A stretch of 64,000 bases of DNA from Paenibacillus sp. URB8-2 (lineage in GTDB: Bacteria; Bacillota; Bacilli; Paenibacillales; Paenibacillaceae): NCBI RefSeq assembly GCF_013393385.1, contig NZ_AP023239.1:4526001-4590000 (forward strand). Reading direction: 5' to 3'. This document shows, one piece after another, positions 53,033 to 63,030 of this stretch. Both the position numbers and the translations under genes were made by a program. The stretch's first letter is position 1; every line of letters begins with the position of its first letter. The notes under the pieces were generated by a model. It was not told the origin of the DNA and ran no database searches. It was given only the letters and a program-made list of their open reading frames with translations.

Positions 53033-53836
53033 TCACAAGCTGCCACGTGGTATGATCTGACGCATGATTCCTTGTTCATCTTGATATACAGCCCTTTTAG
53101 CCTCTATCCGGTATACTTGTCTGATCGTTTCCTCTGTAAGCACTTCGTCGGGTGTTCCTTTTTGAAGAATAGTCTGATTCCCCATAACAGACACTTGAAC
53201 AGATAGCCCCTTGTTTTCAAAATAAAACGCTTGGTTAGGCGAGTGTGTGGCCATCAAAATACCCACATTTTTTTGTTGCACCAATTTGGCAACCGTCTCC
53301 ATAAATAACAGTTCATTGCGGAAGTCCAAGTGTGCTGTGGGTTCGTCCATTATGATAGCCGGAGTTTCCTGAACCAATGCCCGTGCAAGAATAACAAGCT
53401 GGAGCTCTCCTCCACTGAGCTTTGTATAAGGCCGCTCTGCCAGATGCAGCATCCCCACAGTCTCTAAAGCCTCAAAAGCTAATTCCCGATCTTTTTTATT
53501 CGGACCGGCAATCCCATTCCCATATGTAGTCCGTCCCATCAGTACAATCTGTTCCACTGTATAAGGAAAGGAACGCGTATGCAGCTGTGGAACATATGCG
53601 AATTGCCTTGCCAAATCTGCAATTTTGTATAATAAAAACGGTCTGCCCCCTAAAAAGATTTCACCGCGGCTTAATCTTAAAAATCCCAAGATACAATCAA
53701 GCAATGTACTCTTTCCGCATCCATTCGGCCCCATCAGACAACAGATCTCTCCTTTAGAAACCGAAAGATTCACATTATTAAAGATTTCTTTCTCCTCATA
53801 AGCAAATGAGGCATTTCGAATATCTATAAGAGTCAT
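53033..53836 (-). CDS. FepC/FhuC-type ABC transporter ATPase
   Basis: A 267-residue ATPase with Walker A GPNGCGKSTLL (about residue 37), signature KLSGGELQLVILARAL and Walker B AIIMDEPTAHLD, and an H-loop in ILMATHSP. It energises the FecCD-type permease. ATG at 53836 overlaps the permease stop (TAATG); an ATG nine bases upstream is an alternative. Confidence 0.92.
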   Translation of the reverse strand: MTLIDIRNASFAYEEKEIFNNVNLSVSKGEICCLMGPNGCGKSTLLDCILGFLRLSRGEIFLGGRPFLLYKIADLARQFAYVPQLHTRSFPYTVEQIVLMGRTTYGNGIAGPNKKDRELAFEALETVGMLHLAERPYTKLSGGELQLVILARALVQETPAIIMDEPTAHLDFRNELLFMETVAKLVQQKNVGILMATHSPNQAFYFENKGLSVQVSVMGNQTILQKGTPDEVLTEETIRQVYRIEAKRAVYQDEQGIMRQIIPRGSL

Positions 53837-54833
53837 TACCGCCATCCCCCACCCTTGGTTTTCTTGATAAGGTAGATAAAAAACGGTGCTCCGACCAAAG
53901 AGGTTAGTATGCCTAGCGGGATTTCCGATTCTATAATTGTCCTGCTGAGCGTATCAATCAGGATCATAAAGGCAGCACCCAGTGAAATGGACAACGGAAT
54001 CAGTTTGCGGTTGTCGTTTCCGGCTACCATACGGCCAATATGGGGAATTACCAAGCCAACCCAGCCTACTACGCCGGCCATACAGACTGCTCCTGCAGTG
54101 GCAAGTGTTGCCCCTACAATAATAATGGCCTTCGTTTGTATAACATCGACGCCCATGGTTTGCGCCTCTTTGTCACCCATGGAAAGTACGTTAACCTTCC
54201 AACTGAACCCGATCAGAATCAGAATCCCCATCCCAATAGGGATCAGTGCCCAAAAGTCCTTATAAGCTACGGAAGATAAACTTCCCATCAGCCAATACAC
54301 AATCGCGGGAAGCTGGCGATCAGTATCTGCCACAAATTTCAACAAGGAGACCAGCGCATTGAAAATACTGGATATGATTGTTCCGCCCAGCACCAGCATA
54401 ATGGTAGGTACTGTTTTGTAAATACGCGCAACCCAGTAACTTGCAGCTACCGCAATCAATCCAAAAACAAAAGCAAATGGATAGGTCGCCCAACTGGCTT
54501 GAAAAAGAATGATTGCAAGTGCTGCTCCAAAACCCGCACCAGAGCTAACTCCCAAGAGACCGGAGTTAACCAGGGGATTATGAAAAACCCCCTGAAATGC
54601 AGCCCCACTGACAGCAAGCCCAGCGCCTACAAAGGCAGCAGCAATAATTCTGGGTAACCGCAGCTGCAGAACAACAGTAGCACTCTGTATCCCCACATTC
54701 GTTCCGCCCTGGGTAAATAACTGGGTAAACGTTAATAAAACCTCTTTGGGATGAACATGATACCGCCCCAAAAACAGACTGACCACAGACAGCAGAAATG
54801 GTATTATTCCAATAAGAATCAGATGTCTAGTTT

Positions 54834-54837
<4 letters not shown>
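53836..54837 (-). CDS. FecCD-family ABC permease
   Basis: A 333-residue permease with about 9-10 membrane segments: LRLPRIIAAAFVGAGLAVSG, GLLGVSSGAGFGAALAI and GWVGLVIPHIGRMVAGNDNRK are FecCD marks. It probably works as a homodimer, as only one permease gene is present. The ATG at 54837 overlaps the previous stop (ATGA). The frame upstream of it is a shadow of the preceding gene. Confidence 0.92.
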
Positions 54838-55889
<1,052 letters not shown>

Positions 55890-55905
55890 AAATTCACTCC
55901 TTTCC

Positions 55906-57462
55906 TCATGGAAGTCCAAGCAAGGTATTGATCATTTTGCATGCTTCTGCTCTGGTTACATTGGCCTGAGGCCCCAACGTTTTATCAGAATAACCATGAA
56001 TAATCCCATTTTTAATTGCTATTTCCATACTATCCTTTGCCCAGTCTGATACAGTAGCTTCGTCTATGAAGTCAAGCAAAGTTGCTGCACTGCTGCCCTG
56101 GAGCACTGGTGTTTTAGCTCCGTCACTGCTGCCCTGATACACTTCTGTTGTGACGCTGCTTTCCTTACTGTTGTCTTTGGAGGGATTCTTGTCTTTCAAA
56201 TTCAGCCCCGATGCCCGGATCAGCATTACCACAAGCTGCTCACGTGTAACCTTTTCGTTCGGAGCAAATCTATCTGCATTAATGCCTTTAACAATACCGC
56301 TTGCAGCAGCAGTTGATATGTAATTCTCAGCCCAGTGGTTCTTGGTGTCATTAAATGAGATTGTAGTATTACTCTCCAAGTCAAAAGCTCTCACTAAGAT
56401 AGCAGCGATTTCAGCTCTAGAATTATATTCATTCGGATGATATGTCCCATCAGCAAATCCATTTATTATCCCCAAATCAGCCAAGGCATTTATTTCATCC
56501 CTTGCCCATGAGTTTGCGATATCTGTAAAGTAGGTGAAGTTGTTTTCAGCAACCTCTTGATCCGCATCATCATCCGATCCCGGCTTTACCGATTTAAAAT
56601 ATAAGTTAATCGGGCTTGACATTGTGCTTCCGTTTTTCGCCGATAATTCCTTCACAACAACAATCTTGTACTCCGTACCCTCCTTCAGCGGCAGAATAGG
56701 CTTAATCACAAAATCATTGACCGTTTCCCCCGCTTTCACCTCAATAGGAATTGATTTGGTACCCTCTTCAAATAGGAAAAACAATTCGGAATTATACGTC
56801 AGCATTTCCGGTCCGGAAACATTAAAGGAAAAGGTCAGCGTTATAGATGTGTCCACAGGAACTCCTTTTTGCGAATTCTTTATGGACGACTCTGTCATAT
56901 ACAAAGGAGGAATCGTAACATTATTAATAGGAAGCGGTACTGTCGGACCCCACTTTATTACCTGAGGATCAGCAGATAGATTAAATAAAATCTCATACGG
57001 CGATCCAAGGCTGTTGCCCATGTTGGCGTATAAATCCTCATCTATGTACAGAATATAGTCGGTTTTTGGATCCAATCCTTCCGCATACACATAGAGATAT
57101 TTTGATTCTTCGGTATGCTTAAGCGCTTGAGGATGAGGAGTCACTTTAACAGGAATTTCCTTCCCGCTCTTTGCTTCTTTCATATGAAACTTTGTCAGGT
57201 TTTTAGCATTATAACCGGTCATATCATAGCGGTCTTCCTGTGTCTCATCAATAAAGCCTACATTGTTTGAAAACTTCAAGTGAATTTCAAAGCTGCTGCT
57301 TTGTCCGCTTGCAATCTCAACCTCATCCAATTTCGGATACATCTTCAGCGGCCTTGTATTATAGGCCGCAAAAGCCGGAACAGTTGCCTGGATTATTAAA
57401 ATAATCATCATCCAAACGCAAATCATCCACCGCATCAATTTTTTATAGTTGTCATTTTTCAT
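55906..57462 (-). CDS. SLH protein with Ig-like domains, first gene of the importer operon
   Basis: A 518-residue secreted protein with a signal peptide to about residue 33. Two Big_5-like beta domains follow (about 37-165 and 170-290: LHFSNN-like first strands, PKTDYILYIDEDL, KEGTEYKIVVVKEL), then three SLH repeats (YFTDIANSWARDEINA, SFNDTKNHWAENYIST, and DEATVSDWAKDSMEIA after a Ser-rich insert). AAAGGGG lies before the ATG. It opens the gene train with a promoter and tandem operator-like repeats upstream, and is followed by the anchored Ig protein. Confidence 0.87.
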   Translation of the reverse strand: MKNDNYKKLMRWMICVWMMIILIIQATVPAFAAYNTRPLKMYPKLDEVEIASGQSSSFEIHLKFSNNVGFIDETQEDRYDMTGYNAKNLTKFHMKEAKSGKEIPVKVTPHPQALKHTEESKYLYVYAEGLDPKTDYILYIDEDLYANMGNSLGSPYEILFNLSADPQVIKWGPTVPLPINNVTIPPLYMTESSIKNSQKGVPVDTSITLTFSFNVSGPEMLTYNSELFFLFEEGTKSIPIEVKAGETVNDFVIKPILPLKEGTEYKIVVVKELSAKNGSTMSSPINLYFKSVKPGSDDDADQEVAENNFTYFTDIANSWARDEINALADLGIINGFADGTYHPNEYNSRAEIAAILVRAFDLESNTTISFNDTKNHWAENYISTAAASGIVKGINADRFAPNEKVTREQLVVMLIRASGLNLKDKNPSKDNSKESSVTTEVYQGSSDGAKTPVLQGSSAATLLDFIDEATVSDWAKDSMEIAIKNGIIHGYSDKTLGPQANVTRAEACKMINTLLGLP

Positions 57463-57511
57463 AAAGTCCCCTTTTCCTTCACGTCGTCCATAACCAATCA
57501 GCCAATTTACT

Positions 57512-57539
57512 TATATAGTAATATAACTATCTATATCAA
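57512..57539 (-). promoter_or_regulatory. Candidate promoter of the SLH/importer operon
   Basis: TTGATA (57534-57539) and TATATA (57512-57517) on the minus strand are separated by 16 bp, about 50 bp upstream of the SLH gene start, in a very AT-rich region. Confidence 0.45.
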
Positions 57540-57560
57540 AAACACTAAATAAACAATTAT

Positions 57561-57600
57561 TTAAATATGTTTCGTTATATTTAAGTATATTTCGTTATAT
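57561..57600. repeat. Two tandem 20-bp repeats upstream of the operon promoter
   Basis: TTAAATATGTTTCGTTATAT and TTAAGTATATTTCGTTATAT are adjacent 20-bp units with two differences. They lie about 22 bp upstream of the putative -35, a position typical of an activator or repressor binding on one face of DNA. No Fur-box match was seen. Confidence 0.55.
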
Positions 57601-57665
57601 TACAACATTATACGTCAATCACTCCGAATAACAATCAGAGTTTAACGTGTAAATTCAACAATTTT

Positions 57666-57854
57666 ATTACAGGATGACTTTCAATGTAAATATCATGTAG
57701 TATTAAGCGACACAATTCTATCATAGGTTGAGACACAGGAGCGTGATAAATAAGTTATTTATTACAGAATGACTTTCGATGTAAGCATCATGTAGCATTA
57801 AGCAACTATAATGCTCCCATAGGTTGAGACATAGGAGCGTGATAAATAAGTTAT
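57666..57854. repeat. Tandem copy of an IS3-type terminal segment
   Basis: Two imperfect copies of about 95 bp (57666-57758 and 57761-57854), each running from ATTACAG through GTTGAGAC and GGAGCGTGATAAATAAG, lie head to tail next to the IS3 transposase remnant. Confidence 0.6.
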
Positions 57855-57863
57855 AATAAAGCC

Positions 57864-58480
57864 ATGGAAAAACGGAACGGATACACCCAGAGTTTAAAAC
57901 GAAGGTAGTGCTGGAGATCTTACAGGAAGAGCAGACGGTGAACGAGATTCCCGCCAAATATGAAATGAGTCCCGTGATGATTAGCCAGTGGAAAGCCGAG
58001 TTTCTGAGCCGGGCGTCCATGGTGTTCGAGAAAGGGACAAGTGAAGCGGACAAGATGAGAGGGGAGTACGAAAGCAAGCAAATGAACCTTTAGCCGAGCG
58101 TAAGGCCATGGTTGAACGAGATCATCCCAAGATCACCATTAAACGGCAAGCTACGCTGCTTTCGGTGAACCGGACAAGCATGTATCGCTCAGCGCCTCCC
58201 TACTATGGTTATCGCCGAATGACACGGGCGCTGAAGAATCAAGGCTACCCTATGAACCGGAAGCGTGTACACCGCCTGATGAGGCTGATGGGGCTGGAGG
58301 CAGTGTATCCGCGCGACGGACAACAGCCGTACGGAACGATATTTTAAGTCTCTAAAATACGAGTGTATCTTTATTAAATGAGTTTGAACCCCCGTGATTT
58401 GCGAAAAGGCATTACGAATTACGTGAAATTCTATAACACTGAACGTCCCTTCGTGTCTTGACAATGGGGAGCATTACACA
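57864..58480 (+). pseudogene. Degenerate IS3-family transposase genes
   Basis: OrfA remnants (FKTKVVLEILQEEQTVNEIP, PVMISQWKAEFLSRA) are followed by deletions and orfB pieces (PPYYGYRRMTRALKNQGYPM, RKRVHRLMRLMGLEAVYPR, then a C-terminal LNPRDLRKGITNYVKFYN). The catalytic DDE centre is missing and several frameshifts are present, so the element is dead. Confidence 0.8.
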
Positions 58481-58570
58481 GCGCCGAAGCGATGCCCTCG
58501 GCTTCTCAAGTGTGTTATGATGTTTGAAAAATGTTATTGTTGTCAATTTTCTTATTAAGGGGTGAATCAA

Positions 58571-58804
58571 ATGGCTATTAGTAAAAAAGAACTGAATGAA
58601 TTAATTGACAAACTTTCTGAAAAAGATATTCCTCTTGTTGCTGATCTGGTAAAAAGGTTAATTCATCCTGCCGATTATTATATCCCTTATGATGATGAAC
58701 CTTTAACCGACGATGACGTTCAAGCAATTAGAGAAGGCCGAGAAGAATTCATTCAAGGTAAGACCATTAAATTAGAGGATATCTTACATGACCTTCAAAA
58801 TTGA
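58571..58804 (+). CDS. RelB-like antitoxin
   Basis: A 77-residue acidic protein, MAISKKELNELIDKLSEKDI followed by a C-terminal DEPLTDDDVQAIREGREEFI segment typical of antitoxins paired with RelE/ParE toxins. ATG 58571 follows GGGGTGA; the GTG at 58562 is less likely. Its 3' end overlaps the toxin start by 17 bases, the usual arrangement. Confidence 0.7.
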   Translation: MAISKKELNELIDKLSEKDIPLVADLVKRLIHPADYYIPYDDEPLTDDDVQAIREGREEFIQGKTIKLEDILHDLQN

Positions 58805-58927
58805 ATTATCGAATAGATCTGTTAAGTACTTAAATAAGCTCGATAAGCCCTTGAAAAAACGTATCTCAGATCATCTTTAACTTTTGAGTGAAAATCCTCG
58901 GAATTTGGAACTTGATATTAAGACCGA
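58788..58927 (+). pseudogene. Truncated RelE/ParE-type toxin
   Basis: The frame MTFKIELSNRSVKYLNKLDK then PLKKRISDHL meets a premature TAA at 58878. Toxin-like LLSENPRNLELDIK follows in the same frame before the sequence switches to the right arm of a cassette repeat. The C-terminal catalytic half is absent. The antitoxin has therefore outlived its toxin. Confidence 0.65.
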
Positions 58928-58957
58928 TAGGTCCGCAGCGGGAATGCGGTGTTATCG
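58928..58957. repeat. attC-like cassette repeat, right arm only
   Basis: GGTCCGCAGCGGGAATGCGG followed by TGTTATCG is the conserved right end of the cassette repeat, fused to the toxin remnant on its left and followed by the DinB-like gene. Confidence 0.65.
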
Positions 58958-58996
58958 GATGTTCTTGCCCTCTTGGAATTACTAAAGACATCCTTA

Positions 58997-59434
58997 TTAG
59001 ATTCTCTTCTTAGGTACTGATGTTGTTACATACTCTCTGTCCTTTATCATCTTCCCAATATAAAACACCTGTCCCATATGTTCTGAAAAGTGTGTCGCGC
59101 ACTGTATCAATACATCTAAATTCGTTCTTTCCCTGTCTCTCACTAATTGTGTTTTCATAAATGTTTCTTCAATCATGCTCTTTGTCGTTTCAATTAATTC
59201 GCGCAACGATACATTCGTTATTTGAATTAACTCTTGTTTCGTCCTATAAAGTTCTTCAAATTCTTCATCTCGATTTCTTGTGTAATCTTTATTATTAATT
59301 CCTTTGCTAACTCTGTTACTAGATTCATTAGGACGCCAATTGACCTGTTCATCGCTTAACTGATCTAAAACTAATACTATCCTTCTCTGTATCTCCTCGA
59401 ATTTCGCTATTAAAATGCTTTTTACTACATCCAT
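58997..59434 (-). CDS. DinB-like (DUF1572) protein, internally shortened
   Basis: About 145 residues of a DinB/YfiT-type four-helix metalloprotein: FEEIQRRIVLVLDQLSDEQV, NWRPNESSN, then GINNKDYTRNRDEEF and CATHFSEHMGQVFYIGKMIK. Between NESSN and KGINNKDYT the family usually has about 20 more residues, including a metal-binding His of the second helix; here they are missing in frame, so activity is doubtful. ATG 59434 is preferred (GGGTGA upstream), with 59446 possible. Bounded by cassette repeats on both sides. Confidence 0.72.
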   Translation of the reverse strand: MDVVKSILIAKFEEIQRRIVLVLDQLSDEQVNWRPNESSNRVSKGINNKDYTRNRDEEFEELYRTKQELIQITNVSLRELIETTKSMIEETFMKTQLVRDRERTNLDVLIQCATHFSEHMGQVFYIGKMIKDREYVTTSVPKKRI

Positions 59435-59482
59435 GAGATCACCCATCCATTAATAGTTTTTTTAGTAGCTTTGCAGGAATTT

Positions 59483-59646
59483 CTGATAATGTTGTTGCAT
59501 TCACGACGTCTCACTGGCTTAAGGCCCGCCAGGGCCTGGTGGCTTCGCCACTTAGCCAGTGCAGGTGTGACCGCCCGAATTTATCTTCCTGAAAATCCTC
59601 GGGCGAATCAAGGGACAGCTTGCTGGCCCGCAGCGTGAATGCAAAC
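59483..59646. repeat. attC-like cassette repeat, right terminus altered
   Basis: A 164-bp element from ATAATGTTGTTGCATTCACG to GCAGCGTGAATGCAAAC, with perfect inner stem CACTGGCTTAAG / CTTAGCCAGTG and a GCCTGGTGGCTTCGCCAC hairpin. The right core is replaced at the junction with the IS5 remnant. Confidence 0.7.
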
Positions 59647-59797
59647 CTAAGCGAGCCACACCATAATTAAAGCCAGCGTCAAAAAAGCCATAAAGATACA
59701 GGCCAATTTGTCATAGCGAGTCGCCAATCGGCGGTAATGCTTCACTTGCCCGAAAAAGCATTCGATCATATGACGTTCTTTGTAGAGATCTGTCATA
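59647..59797 (-). pseudogene. IS5-family transposase, C-terminal remnant
   Basis: DLYKERHMIECFFGQVKHYR then RLATRYDKLACIFMAF and a stop is the conserved C-terminal end (with catalytic Glu in the ERHxIECFFG motif) of IS5/IS427-group transposases. Everything upstream is missing. Confidence 0.8.
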
Positions 59798-60003
59798 CTG
59801 TCAGGAGGAACTGTTGGAGAGAGGGTGGTTCGCGGTAATGATAATGCAGAGCCGGGCTTCCTCCGGAAGGCTCCGAAGGAAGCGACGACGGCTTACGTGC
59901 AGTGGTGCAAGCGCAATAGAGCGAAGAGCCTGCAGGCTTCGGGAGAATCGAACACTCCGCAAGCTTTGCCCGGCTGATTCCATCAGCAGCGTCATGACGA
60001 GAG
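59798..60003. other. Junction sequence of unknown origin
   Basis: A GC-richer segment between the IS5 remnant and the nitrogenase-like operon. A plus-strand frame reads KEATTAYVQWCKRNRAKSLQ and ends QALPG before a stop without a start; it may be a gene fragment. Not identified. Confidence 0.3.
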
Positions 60004-61368
60004 CTATGCGCTGGCGCTTATAGCGGTAGTGAATATTTTCTCAAGAAGCTGTAATGCACCTCTGTATCCGATATAGCTTTTGTTCAGAACCACTTCATAG
60101 GACGCCGGAAATCCGACTTCGACGATGTTGCCCTTCAGCGCCTTGGCCGTGTCTCTTTCCCATGTTGTTCCAAAAATAATCGGAGGCTTATGCCCAAAAT
60201 CAGTCTCTCTCAATATTTTGCCGACGATATAGCCATCTTCAACAAAATCGACAGTGGTGGCGACATCATGAGCGAGCTTTTGATATTCTTGAGCGATGGC
60301 TTCTCTATATTTTTCCGGCGTATTATCGGTGATGATTTGTCTCCTTGGAATTAAGCCGAGCTGATTCACCAGAAACTTGTTTAAGGCCAGATTGTACGTG
60401 CTGTCCCCGACTACGGCATAGGTTGCCGGCAGCCCCCACCAATATTCGGAGTAGAAATCATTGAAATGTTCCAGGTAATAATAATATTCTTGCTCTTCCT
60501 GCTCGATAAACGACTCGGCTGGTGCAGGGTCAATACCCGCGTACTCAACGACCTGTCTAATAAATGCTGCTGTTTGCTGCGCACCGATAGGTAACACAGG
60601 GATGTGCAAATACGGCTGATTGTACTTTTGTTCCAGATGCTTGGCCGTTTTCAGCCCGAGCCATGGCGACACGACCAGATTAAACTGGGCATGAGGGATC
60701 GTCTTCCATTCCTCGACTCCACCCGATTTGCCGCCGAACAAAATATTGACTTTGAAGCCGGCACCCTCAAGAATCCGCTTCAGCTCGGTCAGGTCCCCGC
60801 GCCAGAATGTATTCTGATACGGCAGTTCCGACCAGACATTAATGAGCCCTTGTTCCCTGTGGTCCTTGTCAACCGCATATTTATCAACGTATTGATCAAT
60901 GATGGCAGTAGTTATGATCTCATGGCCGACGAAGTTATTGCCCTTAAAGCCGCCGGTTTCGGCATACACAATGGGGACTCCCTGCTTCTGATATTTACTG
61001 ACGACCGCTCCGACATCATCTCCGACCAATTCTCCGATGCACCCGTTCAGCACAACAAACAAGTCGCCCTCTATGATCTTAAGAGTGGATTTAATTAATT
61101 CGTCCAAGCGCTTCTCGCCGCCGAAGACCACTTCTTTCTCACCGGCATTGACGCTTGGAGAGACTGAGCCCCCCGAATACCCGCTGCCCTGAAAGCCGTT
61201 GTAAAAGGCAAGGCTGGTATATTGCTTGTCCATGCAGCCCGGTCCGCAGTGGCCGATGGGAACGGCGCCCGGAATGGATACGACGCTGTACAGGGCTCCG
61301 ACGGCACAGCCGTAGCGCACTTGATTGATTGAATTGGTCTGCCCGTGCTCATTTTTGGTAACAGCCAT
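60004..61368 (-). CDS. Nitrogenase-like component 1, beta-type (NifK/NifN-like)
   Basis: A 454-residue subunit of the nitrogenase component 1 superfamily. The three Cys that would bind the P-cluster or an equivalent Fe-S cluster are visible: VRYGCAVGALYSVV (about 20), IGHCGPGC (about 40) and FVVLNGCIGELVGDDV (about 108). Further marks are YAETGGFKGNN and PVLPIGAQQTAAFI. It differs clearly from standard NifK/NifN and belongs to a divergent group. It lies 31 bp after the alpha-type gene with AAAAGGAG before the ATG. No NifH or NifB is in the window. The ending at IFTTAISASA abuts foreign sequence, so slight 3' alteration is possible. Confidence 0.82.
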   Translation of the reverse strand: MAVTKNEHGQTNSINQVRYGCAVGALYSVVSIPGAVPIGHCGPGCMDKQYTSLAFYNGFQGSGYSGGSVSPSVNAGEKEVVFGGEKRLDELIKSTLKIIEGDLFVVLNGCIGELVGDDVGAVVSKYQKQGVPIVYAETGGFKGNNFVGHEIITTAIIDQYVDKYAVDKDHREQGLINVWSELPYQNTFWRGDLTELKRILEGAGFKVNILFGGKSGGVEEWKTIPHAQFNLVVSPWLGLKTAKHLEQKYNQPYLHIPVLPIGAQQTAAFIRQVVEYAGIDPAPAESFIEQEEQEYYYYLEHFNDFYSEYWWGLPATYAVVGDSTYNLALNKFLVNQLGLIPRRQIITDNTPEKYREAIAQEYQKLAHDVATTVDFVEDGYIVGKILRETDFGHKPPIIFGTTWERDTAKALKGNIVEVGFPASYEVVLNKSYIGYRGALQLLEKIFTTAISASA

Positions 61369-61399
61369 GGTAGTTCTCCTTTTCTATGAAAATCATTGT

Positions 61400-62923
61400 T
61401 TACGCATCGATCAATTCCGGGTGCTTGGCGAGAATGTAGGGGTCTTTTTGTTCAAGCCACCACTTTTTGTAGGGGAGTTTTGCGTGCTTTTTCAGATCAT
61501 CGTGAAATTTTTTATGGGCGAGAATGTTCAGAATCGCTTCACCCAGATTAACGATGCCTTCGTAGCCGATCGCGATATGTTCATCGCCCAGCGGGGCTGC
61601 GGGGATACCGAGCTTGGAAGCCAGCGGCGCGAGACCGTTATGTCTGATCAGGATAAAATCCGGCTTGACCTCCTGCAGCAAACCGTAAAATTGATACTGC
61701 TGCCTGTTGCTCACATTAAACGACGGGACCTCGCCGTAATGTTCAATCAGGTGCCCCAATGAATCCTCTCTGGCATCTCCGCTGTCATAAACGGGATCAT
61801 GGTGGAACACTAGCGAGCCGTCTACCTGAATATCCAGCTCTCTCAATACTTGAATCAGTCCGTGGGCGTAAGCGGAGCCTGTAGCTACGTATCCTTTTAA
61901 GCCCTGAAGCTTCTTCTTAAGCTCGGCGATCTTCGGCTTCACTCTGGCGTGTTCCTTCGCGATGTACTGCTCTACAAGCTCTTCCCGATGGGTGACTTTG
62001 CCGAGCTCGCGAAGCCATGCATCGGTTCCGGCGAAGCCGTAGGGCATCGGAGCTTTGACTTCGGGCACGCCAAATTCCTGCTCCAGCGCCGCCGCCATAT
62101 ACGATGAGAGCGTATAGCAGAAGCCTACGGTTGCCGCCGCTTCAGACAATTGCTCGAGATCGGAGACGGATGCCATATCCACAACATAATTGACTCTTAG
62201 ATTAAGCTCTTTGAACATAGGGGTAAAGATATCCGAACCCCAAAGACTGATGACATTGACGAGATCCTCTTGTTTTTTCGTGCTTTTTTTCACAATCTGT
62301 CGCAAAATGCCATGCTGGGTCGCGTCAAAGCCGGTACTCCAATGCTTCGATCTGAATCCTTCACAGAAAAGAGGAATGACGGGAATCCCCAGCTCCTCTT
62401 GTTTCTTCCTTGCAACACTTTCAATATCTTCGCCAATGATCCCGGTAGGGCAGGAGGTTCCTATGAAAATGGCTTTGGGCGAATATCTTTCCCATGCATC
62501 GTCAATGGATTGCTTGAGTTTGCCAAGCGCGCCAAACACCATATCCGTCTCCTGCAGGTTTGTATTGATAATTCGAATATTCTCGACTTTATGGCCTCTC
62601 ATGGCCAATCCATTGCGGTAGATTGAATTGTAGGGAACTTGTCCGGCGCCGCAGCCGATAGGTGAATGCTGGATCAGCACCGCATCTCTGACATTGCCTG
62701 CCTGACATTCAACCATTTGCTCACTGCACACCGAGCCTTGAGTGAAAGGTCCTTTGGCTTCACACAGCCGGCATCCATCTTTATTGCTTTTACATCCGCT
62801 TCCTCTTTGCTGATAGCCTGATTGCGTGTGCAGATCCGATGCTGTTCCGTTCCAGGCGATGATTGTGCCGAGCCGCCGCTCGCGATTCTGAACTTCAGTC
62901 AACCTCAAATTGATCTTGCCCAT
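61400..62923 (-). CDS. Nitrogenase-like component 1, alpha-type (NifD/NifE-like)
   Basis: A 507-residue partner subunit. It has a Cys-rich N-terminal region (SGCKSNKDGCRLCEAKG, FTQGSVCSEQMVECQAG), HSPIGCGAGQVPYN and IGTSCPTGIIGEDIES (cluster-ligand Cys equivalents), and VGFCYTLSSYMAAAL, where the Cys aligns with the FeMo-cofactor ligand Cys of NifD. The region GDEHIAIGYEG corresponds to the NifD segment holding the cofactor His ligand, but the aligned position appears to be Ile. This fits a non-N2 reductase or scaffold such as the methylthio-alkane-reductase-like groups rather than a true nitrogenase. First gene of the operon, with a sigma-A promoter about 110 bp upstream. Confidence 0.82.
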   Translation of the reverse strand: MGKINLRLTEVQNRERRLGTIIAWNGTASDLHTQSGYQQRGSGCKSNKDGCRLCEAKGPFTQGSVCSEQMVECQAGNVRDAVLIQHSPIGCGAGQVPYNSIYRNGLAMRGHKVENIRIINTNLQETDMVFGALGKLKQSIDDAWERYSPKAIFIGTSCPTGIIGEDIESVARKKQEELGIPVIPLFCEGFRSKHWSTGFDATQHGILRQIVKKSTKKQEDLVNVISLWGSDIFTPMFKELNLRVNYVVDMASVSDLEQLSEAAATVGFCYTLSSYMAAALEQEFGVPEVKAPMPYGFAGTDAWLRELGKVTHREELVEQYIAKEHARVKPKIAELKKKLQGLKGYVATGSAYAHGLIQVLRELDIQVDGSLVFHHDPVYDSGDAREDSLGHLIEHYGEVPSFNVSNRQQYQFYGLLQEVKPDFILIRHNGLAPLASKLGIPAAPLGDEHIAIGYEGIVNLGEAILNILAHKKFHDDLKKHAKLPYKKWWLEQKDPYILAKHPELIDA

Positions 62924-63013
62924 TCGCTATCCATCCTCTCTTACCCCATTTGACGCCCGGTGATCCGTAAAGGCAATAGTCACAGTAATATTTCATACTA
63001 AATAGCTAGGATT

Positions 63014-63023
63014 TGTATACAAT
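63014..63023. promoter_or_regulatory. Palindrome just downstream of the nitrogenase-like promoter
   Basis: TTGTATACAA, a perfect 10-bp palindrome at about the +1 to +10 position; suitable for a repressor. The regulator is unknown. Confidence 0.4.
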
Positions 63024-63030
63024 GACCAAA

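Noticed and set aside
57480..57660. Fur box upstream of the importer operon
   Set aside because: No match close to the TGATAATNATTATCA consensus; iron control is therefore not claimed.
60004..62923. Classical nitrogenase nifDK or nifEN
   Set aside because: Sequences are too divergent, the His ligand region differs, and no nifH, nifB or other nif genes are adjacent.
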